DNA from: Lysinibacillus halotolerans
GTDB lineage: Bacteria > Bacillota > Bacilli > Bacillales_A > Planococcaceae
Assembly (NCBI RefSeq): GCF_003711845.1
Contig: NZ_RHLQ01000012.1
Span: forward strand, 1-64,000
Length of the DNA stretch: 64,000 nt
Reading direction: 5' to 3'
Shown here: in pieces, positions 55,385-63,418 of the stretch
Layout: each line of letters opens with the position of its first letter
How positions within the stretch are numbered: the stretch's first letter is position 1
Made by a program: the position numbers and the translations under genes
The notes under the pieces: generated by a model
The model's database searches: none
Told to the model about the DNA's origin: nothing
The model's input: only the letters and a program-made list of their open reading frames with translations

Positions 55385-56122
55385 ATGAAAAATGTATTAA
55401 AAGTTTTATTAACTATTTGTTTTGTAATGGGAGTGAGTGGGTGTATGAATTCAAATACAGGTGATAGTAATACTACAAACAGTGGGCAAAAGGGAAAAGC
55501 AGAGTATCTAAATGAACAAACATTAAATTACTTGGAGAAATATGATGATACTTTTAAAGTGGAAAATTTAACTTTACGAGGGGTAATAGAACCCTTTCAC
55601 ACTTTTGTAATAAACTCTTCAAAATATGATGAGAATTTCCATGTCTATATTTATGAAGAAGGAGATAGCTTAACGTTTAAAGACGATTACTTTCAGTTAG
55701 ATATGTCAAATGAGGCTTCTGAATATATTTACTCCTTAATTCAATCAAAATTACCAAATGCAAGTGTAAAAGTGGAATTTCTTGATCGAACAATTGATTA
55801 CAAAGGGGAGATTAAGAACTTTCAAGATTATATAAATTTAGGGGAGGTTGCTATAGATAGTTATATTTTTATAGAGAATATTGATTATGAAAAAAGTAGT
55901 GATTTATTTAAAGAAGTAGCATTAGAACTTGATAGTCACGACATAATAGGAACTGTACAATTTTTATCGACTACTACCGATATAAGTGAAATAGTTCCAA
56001 CAAAAACGTTAAATACATTATTGAATTTAGAAACGGTCGTTGCATCACAAACATTTGCAATTGATTCGTCAAAAAAAATTATAACTACACCTGTAGAAAA
56101 AACTCCCAATTTTGAGGATTGA
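55385..56122 (+). CDS. Lipoprotein, probable immunity protein of lipase 1
   Basis: A 245-residue lipoprotein. The signal peptide ends in a lipobox, VSGC, with Cys20, so it should sit on the outer face of the membrane. The mature part is acidic and predicted alpha/beta, and opens with a Ser/Thr/Asn linker. It stops six bases before the start of a T7-type lipase. In S. aureus, lipoproteins (TilA) encoded beside the T7 lipase TslA neutralise it from outside; the same role is inferred here from position and anchor. The gene looks more AT-rich than essC. Start ATG follows GGGAG. Confidence 0.75.
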   Translation: MKNVLKVLLTICFVMGVSGCMNSNTGDSNTTNSGQKGKAEYLNEQTLNYLEKYDDTFKVENLTLRGVIEPFHTFVINSSKYDENFHVYIYEEGDSLTFKDDYFQLDMSNEASEYIYSLIQSKLPNASVKVEFLDRTIDYKGEIKNFQDYINLGEVAIDSYIFIENIDYEKSSDLFKEVALELDSHDIIGTVQFLSTTTDISEIVPTKTLNTLLNLETVVASQTFAIDSSKKIITTPVEKTPNFED

Positions 56123-56127
56123 TAGTT

Positions 56128-57840
56128 ATGACAAAACTTTCCTATGAACAAATTGCAGTATTAGATAATTTAATTTATTGGGATTTCCCTAAGTCCGGAA
56201 CTGGCACTTGGACAATGGAACGAATTTTGATGGATATGGAGAGAAAACTTAATCTCAAAAATTTTGAAAGTCCAAATATGATGTCAAGGGATGATTGGAT
56301 AAAAATAAAAAATATAATAAAAAATGATAAACAATTAATGAATTATACAATGGTAGAGTATCGAGACCCTAGTCAAAAATATCCTGAACTTGAGAATGCT
56401 AATACTTCATTAGATTTTTATCCGATGCGAGTAGCAACATTTGTTGATAATGTGGAAAATCCTGAAGATGTAAATGTTGTTTTTAGAGGTACTTCATCAA
56501 GTTTTGAATGGAAAGATAATTTACAACTTTTGTATTTACCAGAAACTTTAGTACAGGAAATGTCATTGTATTATGTTGATAATGTACTAGATGAAAGATA
56601 TGGAAACAGTATTCATACTTCTGGTCATTCTAAAGGTGGTAATAACGCTTTTTATACTGCTCTTTTTAGCAATAGAGTTTCTACAGCTTTCTCTTTAGAT
56701 GGAGTTGGAGTTTCACAAGAGATAATAGAAAATAATCGAGAAAGAATAGATGAAATACGTCCATATTTGACTTTAGTTAGCGCTGAAGAAGATTATGTAA
56801 ATCCACTTTTAAATAATATTGCAGGGAAAACTATCTATATTGAAATTGAAGAAGGGAGAGACTTTACTCAAAACCATAATCCATCACTAATCTTAAATGA
56901 GGATGGAAAGTTTAATAAAGAAGTAGAACAAGGGGAATTAGGGAAATTTTTTGATGCAATATCTAATCAACTATATACCATTGATTCTCATAATCTTCAA
57001 AGGATAATCGAATATGGGTTATTAGATATTGTTCAACCCATACTTGATGGGAAGATAGAACTTAATAGGGATTTATTAACTGGTAAATTACTGGATAGTG
57101 TATCTGAATTAATTGCAGATGCTGATTTACTAACATTTAGTTATAAATATTTTAAAGAAGAAAAAATATATAATGTAATTGAAGATAAATATGGTTCTTT
57201 TACAGCATCTATTTTTAAATTTATTATTGAGATAAATCCAATTAATAAAGCTGTTAATTTAGGTATTGATTTTGCAGAAGAAAATTTTAAAGGCGTCGTT
57301 TTAAGTATATTGAGTGTAGTAGATGCAGTTACTTGGATTATAAAAGCGTATGAAACTGCCAAAGAAATTACAGAAAATTACATAAATATATTAACTAAAA
57401 GTGCCGAAGTCTTAAAAGAGAGAATAACCTCAACAATTCAAAATTTCATTAATACTGGAAAAGCATTAAAAAAAGCAACTGTTAATTTCTTGAAGCAGGT
57501 AATTAATAGTGTAAATTTATTAATAAGTAATACTCTTAAAAAAATATTTACTTCATTCATAGGGACAAATAACGAGGCAAAAGCAACCCCATATATCAAC
57601 TTAAATACTAATTCATTAAGAAATTACGCTGATCGTTTAGAAAAAGTGAAGTCCCGTTTGGCAGAGTTAGACAGTGATATGACAAGTTTAATTTTTACTG
57701 AGTCACTTCCTGCTGTTATTAGTGCGATTCGCGCAAATAATTTTCCGTCTCAAAGAAAAATTCAAAAGTGTATCAACTACTTAGACGGTACGGCAGAGGC
57801 TTTTGAAAGGGCGGAAAGAAACATTTTAAATCGAGTATAA
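56128..57840 (+). CDS. T7SS lipase effector 1 (DUF2974-type, TslA-like)
   Basis: A 570-residue protein with no signal peptide. Residues 1-250 form an alpha/beta-hydrolase of the DUF2974 (Mbeg1-like) kind: KLSYEQIAVLDNLIYWDF at the start, VVFRGTSSSFEWKDN, and the nucleophile elbow GHSKGG with Ser168. The middle is long, AT-rich and helical. The last 85 residues are nearly the same as in lipase 2. Lipase first and conserved helical domain last matches the reverse arrangement of S. aureus TslA, a T7-secreted phospholipase toxin. ATG at 56128 follows GAGG; the TTG at 56119 is too close to it. Confidence 0.82.
   Translation: MTKLSYEQIAVLDNLIYWDFPKSGTGTWTMERILMDMERKLNLKNFESPNMMSRDDWIKIKNIIKNDKQLMNYTMVEYRDPSQKYPELENANTSLDFYPMRVATFVDNVENPEDVNVVFRGTSSSFEWKDNLQLLYLPETLVQEMSLYYVDNVLDERYGNSIHTSGHSKGGNNAFYTALFSNRVSTAFSLDGVGVSQEIIENNRERIDEIRPYLTLVSAEEDYVNPLLNNIAGKTIYIEIEEGRDFTQNHNPSLILNEDGKFNKEVEQGELGKFFDAISNQLYTIDSHNLQRIIEYGLLDIVQPILDGKIELNRDLLTGKLLDSVSELIADADLLTFSYKYFKEEKIYNVIEDKYGSFTASIFKFIIEINPINKAVNLGIDFAEENFKGVVLSILSVVDAVTWIIKAYETAKEITENYINILTKSAEVLKERITSTIQNFINTGKALKKATVNFLKQVINSVNLLISNTLKKIFTSFIGTNNEAKATPYINLNTNSLRNYADRLEKVKSRLAELDSDMTSLIFTESLPAVISAIRANNFPSQRKIQKCINYLDGTAEAFERAERNILNRV
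57583..57837 (+). repeat. Shared C-terminal targeting module, copy 1
   Basis: Encodes 85 residues from ATPYI to the stop. 73 of 85 are identical to copy 2 at 60203-60457, while the preceding regions are unrelated. Rich in Leu, Ser, Asn and Lys and predicted helical (LAELDSDMTSLIF); probably the part that docks on small WXG-like partners. Confidence 0.85.
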
Positions 57841-57920
57841 AATAACAAGATAAAGTAGATTTACAATTACAAACTAAACAACAAAGGTGGTGTTTTATTC
57901 GTTTCACTTCTATTTTATAA

Positions 57921-58076
57921 GTGGTACGAAAAATCACAGTTTCAACCCTTGATAATCGTTACGGTACTAAAAATAATGATACATTAACAGCATATATTCA
58001 ATCAAAAAAGAGAGACATTATTTTTAGTTTCGCTGCGAATAATCAAGGAAATACATCTATTTTTAAAAACAAATAA
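57921..58076 (+). pseudogene. Remnant of a third immunity-type lipoprotein gene
   Basis: An in-frame stretch of 51 codons holds LDNRYGTKNNDTLTAYIQ, then RDIIFSFAAN. It aligns with GERWGTKSNDTVTTYVK and SNILFTAEMD of the intact lipoprotein at 58170. The signal peptide, lipobox and C-terminal two-thirds are missing. It is thus a decayed immunity gene, probably left when a former effector-immunity cassette was lost. The remaining bases of the 330-base gap between cassettes show no further coding. Confidence 0.6.
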
Positions 58077-58169
58077 TCGTGGCAAATTATTCACACAATT
58101 TTGCTCTAACCTTTTTCCTTATAATTGGAATGAAGGTTTAAATATTTCTAATGAAAGTAGGCATATGAT

Positions 58170-58901
58170 ATGAGGAAATTATTAAAGAAAGTGGGCGTAT
58201 TTGTAATGGGCATTTCCATCTTAAGTTTGCTAGGGTGCAGTGATGTAAATGAAAAAACAGCTAAAGTTATTGAGGAAAAATTATCAAAAAAATACAATGA
58301 ATCCTTTGAAGTGCAATATATAGGGGAACGCTGGGGTACGAAAAGCAATGATACGGTAACGACGTATGTAAAAGCATTAGATTCCAACATTCTATTTACT
58401 GCCGAAATGGATACTTCTGAAAATATTGTTGAAAATTACCCAGATATGCTTTTAATGAATAAATTTGCATCGGTTTTTAATAAAGCGATTGAAGGTCAAG
58501 GCTTAGATGCTTCCTCGTGGATAAGAATTCATCCAAAACAATCTGTTGAAATTACGAAAGATATGACGATTGAAGACTATCTAGAAAAATCGAAATCCGA
58601 GTATGTTCATGTAGAAATCGTCATGAAAAATGATGAAAGCATTACAGCGGAGAAGTTAAAAACGATTGTACAGCAATCCTACAATCAGTTTAATGGCCCT
58701 TCTATTTCTGCAACGTATTGGCTATTCAATGATGATGAATATAAAAAGGTGAATGAAACTTTAGCGAAAGTAGTCAATATAGTCCCTTCTGATTTAGAAA
58801 GTTATGACTATGATAGTACAGTTTTTGTTGAATTAACGGAAAATGGCTTCGTAGAATCCGATGAAGAAATTAATAATAGCCTGGGTGGAGGGACTAATTA
58901 A
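58170..58901 (+). CDS. Lipoprotein, probable immunity protein of lipase 2
   Basis: A 243-residue lipoprotein with lipobox SLLGC, Cys23. The mature N-terminal part (VIEEKLSKKYNESFEVQYIGERWGT) looks like a cystatin-like helix followed by strands, the fold reported for TilA-type (DUF4467) immunity lipoproteins. It differs in sequence from the lipoprotein at 55385, as expected if each protects against its own lipase. Its stop shares one base with the start of lipase 2 (TAATG), so translation is coupled. Immunity is inferred from context. Confidence 0.77.
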   Translation: MRKLLKKVGVFVMGISILSLLGCSDVNEKTAKVIEEKLSKKYNESFEVQYIGERWGTKSNDTVTTYVKALDSNILFTAEMDTSENIVENYPDMLLMNKFASVFNKAIEGQGLDASSWIRIHPKQSVEITKDMTIEDYLEKSKSEYVHVEIVMKNDESITAEKLKTIVQQSYNQFNGPSISATYWLFNDDEYKKVNETLAKVVNIVPSDLESYDYDSTVFVELTENGFVESDEEINNSLGGGTN

Positions 58902-60460
58902 TGGCTTTAACTGATTACGAGAAAAAAATCGTTACAGATATCGCTTATCAAGACCTTGTTTATTTTAAAAAAGAAACTGCTGAAGAATCTAACAACGTCA
59001 TGGATCAAATAAATTTAATGATTAGTGAGGGTAAAAATTTTAAAGGTGAAACTTTATCTGATGAAAAAATAGAAGAATTAACTAGAGTGAAAAATAGATT
59101 AACAGAAATAGGTGCCGAAGATTGGAAGGTTAGCTATGTGCAAAATCATAATGAACCTGAACAAAGTGGCTTCTACGGAGTTTTAATCGATACAGGGGAA
59201 GAATATACAGCTGGTTTCCGAGGTAGTGAAAATCCAGGAGAGTTAGGGAATGCGAAAAATGACTGGTATGAAGCGGACCTTAAATTAGTAACAGATATTC
59301 AAACAAAGCAACAGCAGCAAGTAGAAGTTTTTTTATCTAACTTAAACGAAAAAGTAAATCTAGATAAGTACGGAGAGTTAGAATTTGCAGGCCATTCGTT
59401 AGGTGGAAATCTTGCTGTACACGCAGCCATTATGGCTGAACAATATGAGAAGATAAATAATTTTAACATTGCAGGTTATAACTTAGATGGACCTGGTTAT
59501 TCTTCAGATTATATTGCAAAACATCAAGAACGCATTCAATATTTGGCGGAAAACGGTAAAGTTGAACATTATCAATGGAGTATTGTAGGGGCAATATTAA
59601 TACCTATAGTGGAAAGACAAACATTAAAAACAGAAGGGAAAGATAGTGGGTCGTTAATTGCTGAGCACTCAACGGACACTTTAGATTTTAATGGAGATCA
59701 ATTTGTTATAGGTAAACAGGAACAGAAAGAAAGCATAATGGCGAGTGTTACTAGTTTTGTAGATAAATTGCCTACTGTATCTAAAAATCTATTAATAGAT
59801 ACGTTGGGTGGAATGCTAGTAGCGGCGATTTGGACCAAAGAGAAAATTTTTAACGATCAAGGGCTTACGAATTTTGGCAAAGGGCTTATCGCAGGAGCTA
59901 TTGTCATTGTAGGAGGAGCTTTACTGGTAGCTGGACCTGCAGCAGTTTTAGCAGCTGTTGGAACAATCATTGCTGGTGTCGTTCAAATTGCGATAAGAGC
60001 AGCCATTGCTTTTATAGGTGTAGTTTTAGTTGAAACAATCGCCGAGTTTACAATTAATATGATCAAAGGGATTGCTAATCAAATAGGTGAAGCGGTTCAG
60101 TGGACTGGAAAGCAAATTGCAAGTGTCATTGATAGCGCCATCGATTTTATCAATAAAGCAGGAGGATTTCTCCAAAATTTATTTGGTATAACAAAAGCAG
60201 TTGCAACACCTTATATACAATTAGATACGAATTCACTAAGAAACTATGCAAATCGTTTATCGAAGGTAAAATCTCGATTAGCCGAATTAGATAGTGATAT
60301 GACAAGCTTAATCTTTAGTGAGTCCCTTCCTGCGGTAATAAGCGCTATTAAAGCGAATAATTTCCCTTCACAAAGGAAAGTGCAACAGTGTATTAACTAC
60401 TTAGACGGCACTGCCGATGCTTTTGAAAAAGCGGAAAAAAATATTTTAAGTCGTGTATAA
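58901..60460 (+). CDS. T7SS lipase effector 2 (DUF2974-type, TslA-like)
   Basis: A 519-residue protein without a signal peptide. Residues 1-260 are an alpha/beta-hydrolase with VLIDTGEEYTAGFRGSE, the elbow AGHSLGGNLA (Ser166) and NLDGPGYSSDYI, which probably supplies the acid residue. Residues 320-395 are strongly hydrophobic and Gly/Ala-rich (AGAIVIVGGALLVAGPAAVL), possibly membrane-inserting. The last 85 residues match lipase 1. Start ATG follows GTGGAGGG and overlaps the lipoprotein stop. Three small helical genes follow within 15 bases. Phospholipase activity is inferred from the fold. Confidence 0.85.
   Translation: MALTDYEKKIVTDIAYQDLVYFKKETAEESNNVMDQINLMISEGKNFKGETLSDEKIEELTRVKNRLTEIGAEDWKVSYVQNHNEPEQSGFYGVLIDTGEEYTAGFRGSENPGELGNAKNDWYEADLKLVTDIQTKQQQQVEVFLSNLNEKVNLDKYGELEFAGHSLGGNLAVHAAIMAEQYEKINNFNIAGYNLDGPGYSSDYIAKHQERIQYLAENGKVEHYQWSIVGAILIPIVERQTLKTEGKDSGSLIAEHSTDTLDFNGDQFVIGKQEQKESIMASVTSFVDKLPTVSKNLLIDTLGGMLVAAIWTKEKIFNDQGLTNFGKGLIAGAIVIVGGALLVAGPAAVLAAVGTIIAGVVQIAIRAAIAFIGVVLVETIAEFTINMIKGIANQIGEAVQWTGKQIASVIDSAIDFINKAGGFLQNLFGITKAVATPYIQLDTNSLRNYANRLSKVKSRLAELDSDMTSLIFSESLPAVISAIKANNFPSQRKVQQCINYLDGTADAFEKAEKNILSRV
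60203..60457 (+). repeat. Shared C-terminal targeting module, copy 2
   Basis: Encodes 85 residues from ATPYI to the stop, differing from copy 1 (57583-57837) at 12 positions, mostly conservative (Lys/Arg, Glu/Asp, Ser/Thr). Confidence 0.85.
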
Positions 60461-60474
60461 GGAGTGAACAATAC

Positions 60475-60738
60475 ATGGGTAGAAGTTTAGGCCAAATGCA
60501 ATCGGAATTACGGAGCATCATTAATGAACTTGAAAGTATTGCTAGTGGTATCGGTAGTAATTTCAAAGGAATTGGTGCCGAACAATGTTCAAGTAAACTA
60601 CAAGATTTTATAGAAGAATGTGAAGCTTCTATTAAACATCTAGATCATATAAAAGAAGTACGAAGAGAAGAAAAGCGTAAAGAACGGGAACGTCAACGAA
60701 AGCTGGAAATGCTATTGAATGGTAAAACGATGATTTAG
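60475..60738 (+). CDS. Small helical partner protein of the T7 effectors
   Basis: An 87-residue protein with MGRSLGQMQSELRSIINELE at the start, a Gly-rich turn (IASGIGSNFKGIGAEQC) and a very basic tail (REEKRKERERQRK). Two helices around a Gly turn, and no Trp, resemble the small non-WXG partners encoded beside LXG or TslA effectors. It starts 14 bases after lipase 2 behind AAGGAGTG. A role as effector chaperone or export partner is inferred from size and position only. Confidence 0.68.
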   Translation: MGRSLGQMQSELRSIINELESIASGIGSNFKGIGAEQCSSKLQDFIEECEASIKHLDHIKEVRREEKRKERERQRKLEMLLNGKTMI

Positions 60739-60748
60739 GAGGGTCTCC

Positions 60749-61054
60749 ATGTCAGAACAAATTATTGTAGATGTTGATAAAGTAAAGAAAATTGCTAGCA
60801 ATATCTCGTCTTGTAATAAGGCAATCCATAGCGGCATATCCGATGCGGAGCAAAAAATAAAGTCGCTAAATTCCAATTGGGAAAGTGCTGCAGCCGATGC
60901 GGTTATTACGAAATTTTATTCGATTAAAAATGACTTCCATTCGAATCGATTTAAAGTTGTTCAAAACTTTTCAACGATATTAAATCAACAAATCTCTGAT
61001 GGCTATAAACAAACAGAAGATACAAACGAATCTTTAGCGAACTTATTTAAGTAG
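60749..61054 (+). CDS. WXG100-like partner protein with YxxxE tail
   Basis: A 101-residue helical-hairpin protein: SEQIIVDVDKVKKIASNISS, central turn NWESAA near residue 45 (Ser in place of Gly in W-x-G), and tail GYKQTEDTNESLANLFK containing YxxxE. Its tail resembles the WXG100 protein at 54926. It probably pairs with a neighbour and supplies the export signal for the lipases. Start ATG follows AGGAGGG, ten bases after the previous stop. Confidence 0.83.
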   Translation: MSEQIIVDVDKVKKIASNISSCNKAIHSGISDAEQKIKSLNSNWESAAADAVITKFYSIKNDFHSNRFKVVQNFSTILNQQISDGYKQTEDTNESLANLFK

Positions 61055-61066
61055 TGGAGGAGTAAA

Positions 61067-61369
61067 ATGGGGAAAATCTCAGTCAATTACAATCACTTCG
61101 AATCGGCTGCAAAAGAAATCGAAAGCTATATAAAATTACAAAAAAGTGAAATGGCAAAGGCAACACAAGAAGTCGTTTCTTTAGGTACAGTTTGGCAAGG
61201 TAAGGATTACAATCAGTTTTATAAACAGTGGAATGAATTGGATGATTCCGATTCAACAACTGTGTCTTATCAAAAGTCGCTCCAAGCCTATGCAGACTTA
61301 CTAAGATATACAGCAAGCGAATATAAAAAAGCGCAAGAAAAAGCAATCGATCTAGCAAATAAGATTTAG
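61067..61369 (+). CDS. WXG100-like partner protein
   Basis: A 100-residue helical-hairpin protein: MGKISVNYNHFESAAKEIES, central VWQGKD near residue 43 (true W-x-G) and a second helix ending SEYKKAQEKAIDLANKI. Start ATG follows GGAGGAG, 12 bases after the previous gene. With its two small neighbours it forms a set of candidate partners for the shared C-terminal domain of the lipases, comparable to the TlaA-type partners of TslA. Confidence 0.83.
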   Translation: MGKISVNYNHFESAAKEIESYIKLQKSEMAKATQEVVSLGTVWQGKDYNQFYKQWNELDDSDSTTVSYQKSLQAYADLLRYTASEYKKAQEKAIDLANKI

Positions 61370-61394
61370 ATCTTTCATTTGAAGGAGAATTATA

Positions 61395-62618
61395 ATGGCA
61401 ATAACAAATTTAAAACAAACTCCAAATGGTTATTTAGTAACTGCTAAACTCGTTGAAAGTGAAGATATTAATCAACGTCAATTAGAAATGATTAATCATC
61501 ATCAAAAGTTTATAGCGGGTCGTTATGAAATAACGAAAAAATATAGTCAATTGATTTTTGAAGTAAATCAAATGTTGCCATTAAAGATTTATTTAAAACG
61601 TATTATTTGGAAGCATCAATTTTTTAAAATTGTTGAGGAGTTAATCCAAATCATTAAGGGCAGTGAAGAAATCCACTCGAATCCTGAAAACATATTGTTG
61701 GATTTCGATTATGTATTTATTAACCCTACAACAATGGAAATGCAAGCAATTTTATTACCATTAGTAAACAATCATAACCCTTTATCAGTAAAAGGATTTT
61801 TTCAAGAGTTTTTACATCAATGCTTATTAGCTAGTACGGAAAATCATGACTACACGACTCGCTATTTTGAGTTTTTTAAAAACAATCAACCATTTTCTTT
61901 ACAAAGATTTGAGCGGATGTTCTTTGAAATTTCGGGGAAATCAATGGAGTTAGTAAATGAAGACAAAGTAGTTCAAAAACCTGTGCCGAAAGAGCCGGTG
62001 AGTATAGCTTATAACCCTATTCAGCGAAACAAGGATTTGAATAAGCAACGGGAAGCTTTTACGACGAACAAAAGTGTAACGAGCCTCCAAGAAATGCCTC
62101 CAAAAACAATCTTTTGTATGGAATGTGGTACTAGTCTCGTTCCTAGTGCAAAATTTTGCATCAGTTGTGGTCATCCAGTGAAAGTTGTACCACCAGTTGC
62201 TCACACATTCGTGTCTTTAAATGAAGAAAGCTCAACCGAAACCTTTAGTGAAACTACCGTATTAGGCAACTCAGATGAACTCGAAGGCACAACCGTTTTA
62301 GGTTCTGAAGAGCTAGAACGAGATATAGTTGCCTACCTACAACGAAAAAGTACGCAAGAAAAAGTCATTATTGATCGGGATGAGTTTAAAATTGGAAAAG
62401 ATCCTTCCCAATGTGATTTTGTCATTTCTGATAATAAGGCAATAAGTCGATACCATGCGAAAATCATTCGTAGAAACAATCGGTTTTATATTGTTGATTG
62501 TCATTCTACAAATAAAACCTTTGTTGAAGGATTGGCCATCTTGCCTGAAAGTGAAATGGAAATTTTCGCAGGAACAAATCTTAAATTTGGAAATGAAGAA
62601 TTTTTATTTTCCATATAA
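61395..62618 (+). CDS. T7SS-associated protein: DUF6382-like domain, zinc ribbon, TTVLG motifs, FHA
   Basis: A 407-residue cytosolic protein. Residues 1-185 resemble the DUF6382 domain (NPENILLDFDYVFINPTTMEMQAILLP), which has a pseudokinase-like look comparable to the EssB N terminus. About 237-262 are a zinc ribbon with CMECG and CISCG. Residues 280-305 hold two TTVLG motifs (SETTVLGN, EGTTVLGS). The C-terminal FHA domain (about 320-405) has IGKDPSQCDFVISD, SRYHAKI and HSTNKTFVEG. Threonines in TTVxG motifs are kinase targets in GarA-type FHA switches, and a kinase and phosphatase follow directly. Start ATG follows GAAGGAG. Confidence 0.82.
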   Translation: MAITNLKQTPNGYLVTAKLVESEDINQRQLEMINHHQKFIAGRYEITKKYSQLIFEVNQMLPLKIYLKRIIWKHQFFKIVEELIQIIKGSEEIHSNPENILLDFDYVFINPTTMEMQAILLPLVNNHNPLSVKGFFQEFLHQCLLASTENHDYTTRYFEFFKNNQPFSLQRFERMFFEISGKSMELVNEDKVVQKPVPKEPVSIAYNPIQRNKDLNKQREAFTTNKSVTSLQEMPPKTIFCMECGTSLVPSAKFCISCGHPVKVVPPVAHTFVSLNEESSTETFSETTVLGNSDELEGTTVLGSEELERDIVAYLQRKSTQEKVIIDRDEFKIGKDPSQCDFVISDNKAISRYHAKIIRRNNRFYIVDCHSTNKTFVEGLAILPESEMEIFAGTNLKFGNEEFLFSI

Positions 62619-62636
62619 ACAAAGGTGGAAGAATAG

Positions 62637-63404
62637 ATGCAAGTATTGACCGCTTTACATACTGATGTAGGCATAAGGAAGCAAACAAATCAAGATAGTC
62701 TCTTACTAAAAGTAGCGCAAACTTCTGTTGGGAAAGTCGTATTAGCGGTTGTTTGTGATGGGATGGGTGGATTGGAAAAGGGCGAATTAGCAAGTGCAAC
62801 GGTTATTTCCGCCTTTTCCAAATGGTTTGACAACGATCTACCTCCACTTTTACAAAATCATAATTGGAATGAAATTCAAGCTAGATGGAACTTACTTTTA
62901 AAAGAGCAAAACCAACGAATCGGAGAATATGGAAAAAGGTTAAATATTAACCTTGGTACTACTTTTTCGGGGTTATTAATTATTGATGAACACTTTTTCT
63001 TAATTGGCCACGTTGGAGATACACGAGTATATAAAATTGATTCCAAATTAGAACTGTTAACAGAAGATCAAACATTAGTGAATAGAGAAGTTCAAAGAAA
63101 AAACTTAACCCCAGAACAAGCTGAAAAAGATCCGAGAAGAAATGTACTTTTACAATGTTTAGGGGCGTCTCGAGTTGTAGAACCACAGTTTATATCAGGA
63201 ATACCAACATTACATACAGTGTTCATGCTTTGTTCGGACGGCTTTAGACATATGATTTCTAAAGAGGAAATCTATCAAGCCTTTGCCCCAGAAAAGTTAA
63301 TGACGGAGCAACAAATGAAAAATAAAGCGATTGAATTAGTTGAATTAAATAAAGTTCGCAATGAAACGGATAATATTTCAATTATTTTAATAAAAGTAGA
63401 TTAA
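62637..63404 (+). CDS. PP2C-type Ser/Thr protein phosphatase
   Basis: A 255-residue metal-dependent phosphatase. PP2C motifs in order: QTNQDSLLL, VVCDGMGGLEKGE with metal-binding Asp and Gly, GTTFSGLLI, LIGHVGDTRVYKI, LCSDGF and ETDNISIILIKV. It is soluble and related to PrpC. It sits between the FHA protein and the kinase with gaps under 20 bases and very probably removes the phosphates that kinase adds. Start ATG follows AAAGGTGG. Confidence 0.93.
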   Translation: MQVLTALHTDVGIRKQTNQDSLLLKVAQTSVGKVVLAVVCDGMGGLEKGELASATVISAFSKWFDNDLPPLLQNHNWNEIQARWNLLLKEQNQRIGEYGKRLNINLGTTFSGLLIIDEHFFLIGHVGDTRVYKIDSKLELLTEDQTLVNREVQRKNLTPEQAEKDPRRNVLLQCLGASRVVEPQFISGIPTLHTVFMLCSDGFRHMISKEEIYQAFAPEKLMTEQQMKNKAIELVELNKVRNETDNISIILIKVD

Positions 63405-63418
63405 AGGTGGAAAATAGA

